Shown: piece by piece, positions 1-6,000 of the stretch
Layout of the letters: each line of letters begins with the position of its first letter
How positions within the stretch are numbered: the first letter of the stretch is position 1
Assembly: GCA_030643145.1 (NCBI GenBank)
Contig: DAOWMJ010000118.1
Coordinates: 1 to 6,234 of the forward strand
DNA from: Candidatus Latescibacterota bacterium
GTDB lineage: Bacteria > Krumholzibacteriota > Krumholzibacteriia > Krumholzibacteriales > WJIX01
Length of the DNA stretch: 6,234 nt
Direction of reading: 5' to 3'
Notes under the pieces: generated by a model
Seen by the model: the letters and a program-made list of their open reading frames with translations, nothing else
Told to the model about the DNA's origin: nothing
Databases searched by the model: none
Position numbers and translations under genes: made by a program

Positions 1-720
1 AAAAGGTATATCGAAACCCTTACCGTTAAATGTAACTATTGTACTGAAACTTTGAAGAAAATCGCGGGTAAACTCAAGCAGGGGTTCTTCTTCCGTATAA
101 TCCCGCGCGAAAAACTGATCCAAAACCAACTTGCCGTCCCGACTGTACATCAACCCGACAAGAAAGAGGGGGGAATTACGAAGTCCCGTAGTTTCAAGAT
201 CAAGATAACACACATCTTCTATCGGTAAATTCTGCAGTATAGTCATTGACCCGATATCCCCCACACGGTATTCGAATGGAGAAGAAAGGATGTCTCGGTA
301 TTGCTTATGCAACTCTTCGGCATCAGAATCGACAACCGATGCTGAATCGACGATACGATAAAAAGAAGCTCTGCCGTATTTCTCCTGTTTTCCCATAATC
401 GCGTCTTTAAGCTTTATATAAGGGGAAGAGTTTCCTCTTTCCTCTTTACAAATTGTGTCCCCTCTCTTTTCCGCCATTAGTTTTCTTGCTAATCCGATTC
501 TGACATTTTCGCCACGCGAACAGATTTCGCTTTTAATTTTCCCACTCTTCCCTAATCTCTCTTCAGAATGGAATTCTCTTTCTTTTATTTTATCTTTTTT
601 ATTTAAATGTTTTGAGGCACGTTCAAGAAAACCATCCGCGGACCTTTTGTTATTTTTCCCGCCAAACTCTTTTTCAGCCCGTTCTTTCAGCTTTTGAATT
701 TCCTTTTTAATATCCCGCAT
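1..720 (-). CDS. YprB-like RNase H-fold 3'-5' exonuclease, N-terminal part (runs off left edge)
   Basis: The open frame starts at an ATG at 720 and stays open for 240 codons to base 1, so the C-terminus lies outside the window. An in-frame TGA at 745-747 and no other good start between fix the ATG. Residues 1 to about 150 are rich in Lys, Glu and Arg and look mostly disordered or helical, with no recognised domain. From about residue 168 the sequence becomes an RNase H-like exonuclease domain: motif I is LDLETTGL (residues 173-180) with metal-binding candidates Asp174 and Glu176, then a FLVGL strand near 187-191 and a QFFARDYTEEEPLL segment at 202-215. Motif II is TFNGKGFDIPF (230-240) with Asp237. 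This pattern is that of the YprB/RNase_H_2 family (Pfam PF13482), related to DnaQ-type exonucleases. The third motif must lie to the left. Substrate (RNA or DNA) and cell role are not shown by the sequence. It is followed at a distance by the cold-shock gene on the same strand, but a terminator separates them. Confidence 0.82.
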   Translation of the reverse strand, partial: MRDIKKEIQKLKERAEKEFGGKNNKRSADGFLERASKHLNKKDKIKEREFHSEERLGKSGKIKSEICSRGENVRIGLARKLMAEKRGDTICKEERGNSSPYIKLKDAIMGKQEKYGRASFYRIVDSASVVDSDAEELHKQYRDILSSPFEYRVGDIGSMTILQNLPIEDVCYLDLETTGLRNSPLFLVGLMYSRDGKLVLDQFFARDYTEEEPLLEFTRDFLQSFSTIVTFNGKGFDIPF

Positions 721-982
721 ATTTTCATCTCTTTGAATAGATACTCATTATTCCTTTTTTTCAATCCTTTGAAGCCTACAACATATATTTCGTTTTTTCA
801 ATACCTTGTAGTCTCACTAATTCAAAAACCGATTAAGCGGAAAAAATTCTGAGCTTAAACAGCTATCGTGAATAAAATAAAGTTGCGAACGCTATTATAA
901 TATGACGGTAGATTTCTCTGGAAAATAATTTATAAAGATTATAGTAACATCATCATACATATCACTTGTACCGGGAAAGAAC
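721..982. other. AT-rich intergenic region upstream of the exonuclease gene
   Basis: This stretch lies between the exonuclease start and the cold-shock terminator and holds no convincing reading frame. On the minus strand it contains perfect TATAAT boxes at 894-899 and 938-943, but neither has a good TTGACA-like partner, so the promoter of the exonuclease gene is not pinned down. A weak GA-rich segment (AAAGAG, 730-735) sits upstream of the ATG at 720 and could act as its ribosome binding site. No repeats or stable hairpins were found. Confidence 0.4.
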
Positions 983-1015
983 AAAAAAAACCCCGGTCGA
1001 AACTGACCGGGGTTT
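983..1015 (-). terminator. Rho-independent terminator of the cold-shock gene
   Basis: Arms 988-998 and 1005-1015 form a perfect 11-bp stem (core ACCCCGGTC/GACCGGGGT) around a 6-base loop. Read on the minus strand it is followed by a T run covering 983-990. It begins 20 bases after the cold-shock stop codon, so it ends that transcript and insulates the exonuclease gene from it. On the plus strand the stem is followed only by TTTGTCC, so it works best leftwards. Confidence 0.93.
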
Positions 1016-1034
1016 GTCCAAACATCCTAATAAG

Positions 1035-1235
1035 CTAGATCTTTTTTACATTGTTGGCCTGTAAACCTTTAGGACCTTCTTCGATTTCAAACTCAACTTT
1101 GTCGCCCTCATCAAGCGATTTAAAACCATCGCCTACTATAGCTTTGTAATGGACGAAAACATCGTCGCCTTCTTCTCTGGAGATAAAACCAAAGCCTTTG
1201 GACCCGTTGAACCATTTGACAGTTCCTGTTTCCAT
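1035..1235 (-). CDS. csp: CspA-family cold-shock protein (single CSD)
   Basis: A 66-residue protein that is one complete cold-shock domain, a five-stranded OB-fold that binds single-stranded RNA and DNA and melts mRNA secondary structure in the cytoplasm. The start is METGTVKWFN, with Trp8 and the RNP1 motif KGFGFI at residues 13-18. RNP2 is VFVHY at 26-30; the more usual form is VFVHF, so Tyr30 is a conservative change. The C-terminal GPKGLQANNVKKI matches the end of the family, and the length is normal. A good ribosome binding site (AGAAGGA, 1244-1250) lies 8 bases before the ATG. The gene has its own terminator and a likely own promoter with a leader of about 170 bases, so it is monocistronic. 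Whether it is cold-inducible or constitutive cannot be told, because many paralogues are not cold-induced. Confidence 0.97.
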   Translation of the reverse strand: METGTVKWFNGSKGFGFISREEGDDVFVHYKAIVGDGFKSLDEGDKVEFEIEEGPKGLQANNVKKI

Positions 1236-1243
1236 AAACCTAA

Positions 1244-1250
1244 TCCTTCT
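1244..1250 (-). promoter_or_regulatory. Ribosome binding site of the cold-shock gene
   Basis: AGAAGGA on the minus strand, 8 bases from the ATG at 1235, is close to the Shine-Dalgarno consensus. It supports the start and shows that this organism uses Shine-Dalgarno pairing at least for some genes. Confidence 0.85.
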
Positions 1251-1415
1251 CTAAAAACAAAAAAGTTACGTACATCTGTGTTCTCTGCCTGTTCCGGGTA
1301 AAAAAACCCATCTTGAATAGTATGCTACCTATTCTCCACAGGTTTTCTCTTGCTTTACTAAAGTTGTTCCAAAAGCCTTATCACCAAAACAAAAAGACAA
1401 AATACAGGTACAATA

Positions 1416-1444
1416 ATTCGAATTTCTAATATACGGCATGTCAA
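1416..1444 (-). promoter_or_regulatory. Candidate sigma70-type promoter of the cold-shock gene
   Basis: On the minus strand a perfect -35 box TTGACA (1439-1444) is followed by a 17-base spacer and TCGAAT (1416-1421), which matches TATAAT at 4 of 6 positions. Transcription would begin near 1409 and give a leader of roughly 170 bases. That length is in line with the long 5' leaders known for cspA-type mRNAs. The box was found by eye and start-site data are lacking. Confidence 0.5.
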
Positions 1445-1446
1445 CT

Positions 1447-1478
1447 AAAAAAGCAAATAAATTTTTATATTTTTTTGC
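1447..1478 (-). terminator. Weak AT-rich terminator candidate after the CGGC gene
   Basis: Arms 1453-1462 and 1469-1478 pair over 10 positions with one mismatch around a 6-base loop. On the minus strand the stem is followed by six T (1447-1452). The stem is almost all A-T apart from the terminal GC pairs, so it would be a poor terminator. Its place, about 107 bases after the CGGC stop and immediately before the cold-shock -35 box, makes a role at this gene boundary plausible. Confidence 0.33.
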
Positions 1479-1584
1479 AATAGGAAGTTCTTCTATTCAG
1501 CTATTCATAGGGCGCAAAAAAGAATAAGTAAATATCAGGGCTCCTCTATTATAATAAACCCTGTTCAATTTCCAAATTCGCTTG

Positions 1585-2031
1585 TTAATTATAGGATAAA
1601 CGAGTTTCTTCATCCACTAATGTTACTTGTATAATCTTCTGCCAATCCGGATTATCCCATGTTCCCAATTTGTCATGCATGATAAAATATTTCTGAGGCA
1701 CAGGATGAGTGCCATAAACAACTTCGAGATTATATCTTGTTTTAATAAAATCATGAAAATAGCTAATATGAGGACAGGGAGGATATCCCACAATTAGTCC
1801 TGTGGCAAGGTGGATCACCTCCGCCCCATTCTTCTTCATTTCCTCCACAGCATATTCTATGTTCCCGCCAGGACACCCATCGCAAGTGGTATACCCAACA
1901 ACTTCAACTTCAATATTTTTATATCTTTCAAAAGCGCCATCTCTGTTCCGCAATGATCTAAAACATTTTCCGCCGGCGCACCTGCGATAACGATCACAGA
2001 TGATTATACCAATCTTTCTTTTTTCTTCCAT
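1585..2031 (-). CDS. CGGC-domain protein, putative metal-binding
   Basis: A 148-residue cytoplasmic protein with no signal peptide or membrane segment. It matches the small CGGC-domain family (Pfam PF08821), whose conserved Cys and His residues suggest metal, possibly zinc, binding; its function is unknown. The pattern here is GIIICDRYRRCAGGKCF at residues 7-24 (Cys12, Cys18, Cys23), VVGYTTCDGCPGGN at 44-57 (Cys50, Cys53), then His74 and YPPCPH at 83-88 (Cys86, His88). The name-giving motif reads C-D-G-C rather than C-G-G-C. The ATG at 2031 is chosen because GGGAGA (2036-2041) is a good ribosome binding site 4 bases before it. A frame extended to a TTG at 2043 would add four residues and place that site inside the gene. 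It is transcribed divergently from the ETF operon, so a functional link is possible but not shown. Confidence 0.88.
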   Translation of the reverse strand: MEEKRKIGIIICDRYRRCAGGKCFRSLRNRDGAFERYKNIEVEVVGYTTCDGCPGGNIEYAVEEMKKNGAEVIHLATGLIVGYPPCPHISYFHDFIKTRYNLEVVYGTHPVPQKYFIMHDKLGTWDNPDWQKIIQVTLVDEETRLSYN

Positions 2032-2035
2032 ATTA

Positions 2036-2041
2036 TCTCCC
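2036..2041 (-). promoter_or_regulatory. Ribosome binding site that decides the CGGC gene start
   Basis: GGGAGA on the minus strand lies just upstream of the ATG at 2031. It favours that ATG over the in-frame TTG at 2043, which has only an AT-rich sequence before it. Confidence 0.7.
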
Positions 2042-2131
2042 AAAATTAAAAAATGTTAAACAACCTTGTTGCCCATACGCCGCAAAGATATCGTTTTATT
2101 CCAGACCATCAATAACCATCACGTCTCCCCG

Positions 2132-2160
2132 ACTCTATAAGCAATATATAACTCTGTCAA
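2132..2160 (-). promoter_or_regulatory. Candidate promoter of the CGGC gene
   Basis: On the minus strand TTGACA (2155-2160), a 17-base spacer and TAGAGT (2132-2137; 4 of 6 matches to TATAAT) form a plausible sigma70-type promoter. The start would be near 2125, giving a leader of about 90 bases. TATAGA two bases nearer the -35 is an alternative -10. It faces away from the ETF operon promoter. Confidence 0.42.
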
Positions 2161-2187
2161 ATCATATCTCCATGTCCGGAGCAATAT

Positions 2188-2199
2188 TGTCAGTTGACA
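2188..2199 (+). promoter_or_regulatory. Inverted repeat TGTCA-GT-TGACA, candidate operator at the ETF operon
   Basis: A perfect 5-bp inverted repeat with a 2-base centre; its right arm overlaps the predicted -35 box of the ETF operon (2194-2199). A third copy of the half-site, TGTCA at 2155-2159, lies 33 bases upstream, on the -35 box of the divergent CGGC gene. An 8-base palindrome CAATATTG (2182-2189) overlaps the left arm. This arrangement suits a dimeric repressor acting on both promoters, but part of the match is built in because TTGACA contains the TGACA arm. Confidence 0.35.
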
Positions 2200-2222
2200 T
2201 TCCGCTCGAAAGTTACTAATTT
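2194..2222 (+). promoter_or_regulatory. Candidate promoter of the etfBA-fixCX operon
   Basis: A perfect -35 TTGACA (2194-2199), a 17-base spacer and a weak -10 TAATTT (2217-2222; 3 of 6 matches) lie directly before the ATG at 2232. If used, the transcript would start near 2229 and be almost leaderless. That would fit the absence of a strong ribosome binding site: only GAAG at 2226-2229. A weak -10 beside a perfect -35 is also common at activated promoters. Confidence 0.4.
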
Positions 2223-2231
2223 GTTGAAGTT

Positions 2232-4340
2232 ATGAGTGATTATATAGTATTGATAAAACAGGTGCCGGACATATCTCAGATAACTGATAATGCGTTTGAT
2301 CCTGAAAAAGGGACGCTTATCAGAAGTCGTTTGGCTAACGTAATAAATGAACTTGACGCACAAGCTCTGGCTTTTGCCCACAAGATGCGCGCCGATAGCG
2401 GTGATGAAGATGGCAAAATTATTTGCCTTAGTATGGGACCGCCAATGGCGGACGAAATATTGCGTTATTCGCTGAGCAGATGCGCAGATGTAGCAGTGTT
2501 ACTCACAGACAGACTATTAGCTGGAGCGGATACAGCGGCTACAGCCAATCCTTTGGCTTATGCTATCAGAAAAATTGAAAGAGATATCATCAAAGATCCC
2601 AATGATTACTATATAGTGAGTGGGATGCAATCGGTAGACGGCGATACCGCGCAGGTACCGCCTCAGATAGCTGAAGAGTTACAACTCCCGTGTATTACTT
2701 ACGTTACTGGCGCTAAATATAAAAACAGCCGCTTTGAGTTTACCAGAATTATAACCGGGGGCAGTCAAATTGTTACTTCAAAAAAGAAACCCGCTGTAAT
2801 AACTGTTGCCGAATATGAATTTCCCGTCTTCGCGGCCTTCACTAAAACACGGAAGGCGAATGAAACACAAATTCTCAAATGGCAAGCAGCTGATATTAAC
2901 GCGGCCCATATTGGAGTTGATGGTTCAAAAACCAGCGTAATCAGGGTTTTTCCACCCCCGGAGACAACAAGAAAATGTCGGCAAATAGATGATGCCAGTG
3001 AACTCGCCGGGATAATTCTAAAGAAATTCAAAGGAGATAAAAACTTTGACGAACAGGAAACTCCCGAAGATATAAGAAAATACGTTATGCCTGAAGATAG
3101 GAAAGATCCTTTCGACAGAACATATGAGGGTACAGAAAAAGAAAACAAACAATTTGCCGTTCTGAATGAAATTCTCAAAGAGCTTCAAATTCAGGATATC
3201 TCGAAAATTGATAATAGTACCAGAGAAGATATCATGGCAAAAGCCCAGAATTCTTTTACCAGTCGAGCTCTTGAAAATATGCTGAATGGACTTGGTAAGA
3301 GAAAACCCACATATCAGGGGCAAATTTGGGTCTGTTCTGAATATGAGGATAAGAAAATACATCCGGCAACCTTTGAACTTATCGGCAAAGCCCGTAACTT
3401 AGCTTACACACTTGGGACAAAGGTCGGCGTTACAATTATTGGAAACAACATTGAGAAGTTGTCGGAAGAACTTATTGCAGCCGGCGCCGACAATATCTAC
3501 ATTGTCGAGCACCCACTCCTTGAAGAATTCGACCCTTCCGCTTATAAAAAAGCTCTGGTCAGCGCCATAGAAAAGTATTGGCCACAGATTGTTCTGTTCG
3601 CCGCGACCCCCCAGGGTAGAGTTTTAGCTCCACTGGTTTCTTATAAACTTGGCTGCGGATTGACCGCTGACTGTACATCACTGGATATCAAGGATAATTC
3701 AAAAAAAGAACAAATCGCGGTGCTGCTGCAAACAAGACCCGCTCTTGGCGGTAATGTAATGGCTACTATCACTACAATCAATTCAAGATCTCAGATGGCA
3801 ACGGCTCGGCCCGGAGTCATGAAAAGACTCCCTGAAGACAAATCCAGAAAAGGTAATGTTGTTAAACATAAAGTCCAAATATCACCGGATGACATTGCTC
3901 TTGAAATTATTGATACTGAGCACAGTACAGGCAATGTAAACTTTAACGCGGATATTATTGTCTCAGGCGGTAAAGGATTACAGAACAAAGAAGGTTATAA
4001 CTCATTAATTAAGCCGCTTCGTGATAGTATAGTTAAAGCTGTAAAGATCGAAGCTGAAATTGGTGCAAGCCGTTCGGCCGTTGAACAAGGTTTTATCGAC
4101 AGGATACACCAGGTTGGACAGACTGGAACCGCCGTTGGCCCAAAAATCTATATAGCAATTGGCATTTCGGGCGCAATTCAACACATGATAGGTGTGGCTA
4201 ACAGCGATACGATTATAGCCGTAAATAGCGATCATAACGCCCCAATATTTAAACAGTGCGATTATTATTTTATCGGCAATGCTGAAGACGTTGTCCCACA
4301 ATTAATTGAAGCTCTGCGGGTGAAACAAGATGCAGAATAG
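2232..4340 (+). CDS. etfBA: Fused electron-transfer flavoprotein EtfB-EtfA (FixA-FixB fusion)
   Basis: A 702-residue protein joining both ETF subunits, which are usually separate at about 260 and 330 residues. An in-frame TAA at 2217-2219 fixes the ATG at 2232. Residues 1 to about 268 are EtfB: KQVPD (9-13), SMGPP (67-71), TDRLLAGADT (92-101), and the nucleotide-binding loop SVDGDTAQVPPQIAEEL (134-150). DGDTAQV is the form typical of bifurcating ETFs, where EtfB holds a second FAD and NADH in place of AMP. Residues 269-362 are a charged linker without cysteines. Residues 363-697 are EtfA: IWVCSE start, TRPALGGN (501-508), then the FAD domain with GASRSAVEQG (611-620, Arg614), QVGQTG (627-632), GISGAIQH (644-651) and APIF (670-673). 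It would take electrons from NADH or acyl-CoA-type dehydrogenases and pass them to the partner encoded just downstream. Fold and family are certain; bifurcation is inferred. Confidence 0.97.
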   Translation: MSDYIVLIKQVPDISQITDNAFDPEKGTLIRSRLANVINELDAQALAFAHKMRADSGDEDGKIICLSMGPPMADEILRYSLSRCADVAVLLTDRLLAGADTAATANPLAYAIRKIERDIIKDPNDYYIVSGMQSVDGDTAQVPPQIAEELQLPCITYVTGAKYKNSRFEFTRIITGGSQIVTSKKKPAVITVAEYEFPVFAAFTKTRKANETQILKWQAADINAAHIGVDGSKTSVIRVFPPPETTRKCRQIDDASELAGIILKKFKGDKNFDEQETPEDIRKYVMPEDRKDPFDRTYEGTEKENKQFAVLNEILKELQIQDISKIDNSTREDIMAKAQNSFTSRALENMLNGLGKRKPTYQGQIWVCSEYEDKKIHPATFELIGKARNLAYTLGTKVGVTIIGNNIEKLSEELIAAGADNIYIVEHPLLEEFDPSAYKKALVSAIEKYWPQIVLFAATPQGRVLAPLVSYKLGCGLTADCTSLDIKDNSKKEQIAVLLQTRPALGGNVMATITTINSRSQMATARPGVMKRLPEDKSRKGNVVKHKVQISPDDIALEIIDTEHSTGNVNFNADIIVSGGKGLQNKEGYNSLIKPLRDSIVKAVKIEAEIGASRSAVEQGFIDRIHQVGQTGTAVGPKIYIAIGISGAIQHMIGVANSDTIIAVNSDHNAPIFKQCDYYFIGNAEDVVPQLIEALRVKQDAE

Positions 4341-6000
4341 TAAAGATTTAAATAAGGTTCATGTATTAATTGTCGGAGCCGGACCTGCCGGTTTGGCAGC
4401 TGCCATTCACGCTAAAAAGAACAATCCCGAGTTTGATGTCTGTGTCATAGACAAAGCTTTTGGGGCGGGAAACCACAATCTTTCGGGTGCGGTATTAGAG
4501 CATGAGCCACTTCATAGCCTGCTCGATTCGGCAGCTGACGGATGGCGGGAAAGCAAGGAAGCAAAAGATGTATTAGCCCAGACGATCACAAGTGAAATAA
4601 TCCCCTTCATGCCTTCCAGTAAAATTGTTTTTGATTTGCTATTTGTCATAAAGATCGCTAAATGGCTCGGCCTCGGGTTGGGCGGAATGATTCATAAAGG
4701 CGATTACGCTGTTTCTATTAGCAAACTCTGTAAATGGTTGACAAGGATCGCTCGAGACGCTGGAGTTGAGGTACTTTACGGTTTCGCGGCTCAGGATATA
4801 ATTTTCGACAAAAACACGGGACTTACAACAGGTATCAAGCTCGTTGACCAGGGCCTCGATAAAGAAGGTAACAAGCAACCTAACTATCTCGCCGGTGATA
4901 TAATCAATGCCGATTTCATAATCCTGGCCGAAGGTTGCGATGGCCTTTTGACAGAGAAACTCATTGAAAAAGCCAAGCTGGAAAGAAAACAACCTCAGCT
5001 TTTTTCACTAGGAATAAAGGAATTGATAAGGGTCCGCCCGGAACAATATCAAAAATTTGGCGCTAACAGAGTTGTCCATGCAATGGGCTATCCAATCTGG
5101 ACGCCGATTCTCGGACCTGCTATCTTTGGCGGCGGCACTATCTATCCCGGTACCGACAACCATCTCGCGGTCGGCATGATAGTCGGCGCTGACTGGAAAT
5201 ATTATGATTTCAACCCGCAGGACGCCTTGACAAAATTCAAAGACCATAAATTCGTCAAACAGTTTATAGAAAGCGGAACTATTGTCGAATCCGGCGCAAA
5301 ATTGATTCCGGAGGGGGGTTTTCACGCTATCCCAAGAGACCCGCAGACAAACAGCATCGGCAAAGGAAACTGCCTTATTATTGGTGACGGCGCGGGTTTC
5401 GTAAACATGCTTAAAATCAGAGGAATACACCTCGCAATAGATTCGGGGATACAGGCCGCGACCGCCATCATCAGCAGTGTGGCGGACCCCGAGACCACGG
5501 CAGTTAAATATACGGAACTTATTGATAAGGGTTTAGTCGGGAAAGAAATGAAGTCCGCTGCAAATTATCGGCAAACGATCGCCAAATTTGGACCGACATT
5601 GGGTTTCCCTATCTCCATAATAAGCAACCTGCTGCCGAAATTCACAATAGAAGAAGATTACAAGGCAATGACCGAAGCCAAATACAAGTTTAAGCCTCAA
5701 AGGAATTTCGACAAGGATGCTTTCACCGCCGCTGCCGCGACAGAACATCGGGAAGAAGAACCCTGCCATCTGGAGATACTTGATATCGACACATGCGAGT
5801 GGGAATGCGCGACGAAATTCGATAGGCCTTGTATTACTTTCTGTCCTGCCGGAGTTTATGAGATTGTCGATGGAAAAGCGAAAGCCGCGAATCCTTCAAA
5901 TTGCCTGCACTGCAAAACATGCCAGCGCAAGTGTCCGTTTGACAATATCAAATGGACTGTTCCGGAAGGTGGAGGCGGACCCCGATACAGAAGAATGTAG
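4330..6000 (+). CDS. fixCX: ETF:quinone oxidoreductase with C-terminal two-cluster ferredoxin domain (FixC-FixX type)
   Basis: A 556-residue flavoprotein, the size of ETF-QO, that passes electrons from ETF through FAD and Fe-S to membrane quinone. The FAD fold opens with VGAGPAG (15-21) and GNHNLSG (47-53); AEGCDG (200-205) and IGDGAGFVNMLKIRG (351-365) are the other FAD contacts. PIWTPILGPAIFGGG (255-269) lies in the quinone/membrane-facing region. There are no true transmembrane helices, so it should be a monotopic protein on the inner face of the membrane. From about residue 478 it is a ferredoxin domain. Cys489, Cys493, Cys501 and Cys505-Pro, then Cys525, Cys528, Cys531 and Cys535-Pro give the crossed pattern of two [4Fe-4S] clusters; mitochondrial ETF-QO has one cluster and lacks the last cysteine. 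It ends in VPEGGGGPRYRRM, the ETF-QO signature tail. The start overlaps the end of etfBA by 11 bases, with GGGTG (4318-4322) as a modest ribosome binding site, so the two genes are translationally coupled. Confidence 0.96.
   Translation: MQNSKDLNKVHVLIVGAGPAGLAAAIHAKKNNPEFDVCVIDKAFGAGNHNLSGAVLEHEPLHSLLDSAADGWRESKEAKDVLAQTITSEIIPFMPSSKIVFDLLFVIKIAKWLGLGLGGMIHKGDYAVSISKLCKWLTRIARDAGVEVLYGFAAQDIIFDKNTGLTTGIKLVDQGLDKEGNKQPNYLAGDIINADFIILAEGCDGLLTEKLIEKAKLERKQPQLFSLGIKELIRVRPEQYQKFGANRVVHAMGYPIWTPILGPAIFGGGTIYPGTDNHLAVGMIVGADWKYYDFNPQDALTKFKDHKFVKQFIESGTIVESGAKLIPEGGFHAIPRDPQTNSIGKGNCLIIGDGAGFVNMLKIRGIHLAIDSGIQAATAIISSVADPETTAVKYTELIDKGLVGKEMKSAANYRQTIAKFGPTLGFPISIISNLLPKFTIEEDYKAMTEAKYKFKPQRNFDKDAFTAAAATEHREEEPCHLEILDIDTCEWECATKFDRPCITFCPAGVYEIVDGKAKAANPSNCLHCKTCQRKCPFDNIKWTVPEGGGGPRYRRM

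Larger units (their letters stand above)
1236..1584. other. Intergenic region: probable cold-shock leader, its promoter, and the end of the CGGC transcript
   Basis: No coding frame is supported here. Reading leftwards on the minus strand, it first holds a weak AT-rich terminator-like hairpin (1447-1478), then a TTGACA promoter (1416-1444), then about 170 bases of likely untranslated leader before the cold-shock ATG. The leader includes a small hairpin at 1296-1309 (GGGT, six-base T loop, ACCC) and T-rich stretches just upstream of the ribosome binding site. A 5-bp stem CAGGG/CCCTG with an 18-base loop (1536-1563) lies close after the CGGC stop codon but is too weak to call. Confidence 0.45.

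Noticed and set aside
455..697. An 80-codon plus-strand frame rich in Phe, Ser and Leu
   Set aside because: It is the antisense shadow of the Lys/Glu-rich N-terminus of the exonuclease gene; AAA and GAA codons read backwards give TTT and TTC. It has no ribosome binding site or family resemblance.
1261..1285. Resemblance of the cold-shock leader (ATGTACGTAAC on the minus strand) to the E. coli cspA cold box
   Set aside because: Only a short GTACGT-type core is similar and its position close to the ribosome binding site differs from the cspA cold box near the 5' end; chance is enough.
1536..1563. CAGGG/CCCTG hairpin after the CGGC gene as a terminator
   Set aside because: Only five base pairs with an 18-base loop, and the T run lies about 16 bases away; too weak to call.
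3036..3317. Possibility that the EtfB-EtfA fusion is an artefact of a missed stop or frameshift
   Set aside because: The reading frame is continuous through a coding-like linker of normal codon use, with no ribosome binding site or start codon in good context before the EtfA half. A sequencing error would more likely break the frame than join it.
2765..3362. Long minus-strand frames (137 and 114 codons) inside the ETF fusion gene
   Set aside because: They overlap each other and a gene with clear protein-level conservation on the plus strand, lack ribosome binding sites and have low-complexity hydrophobic composition. They are shadows.
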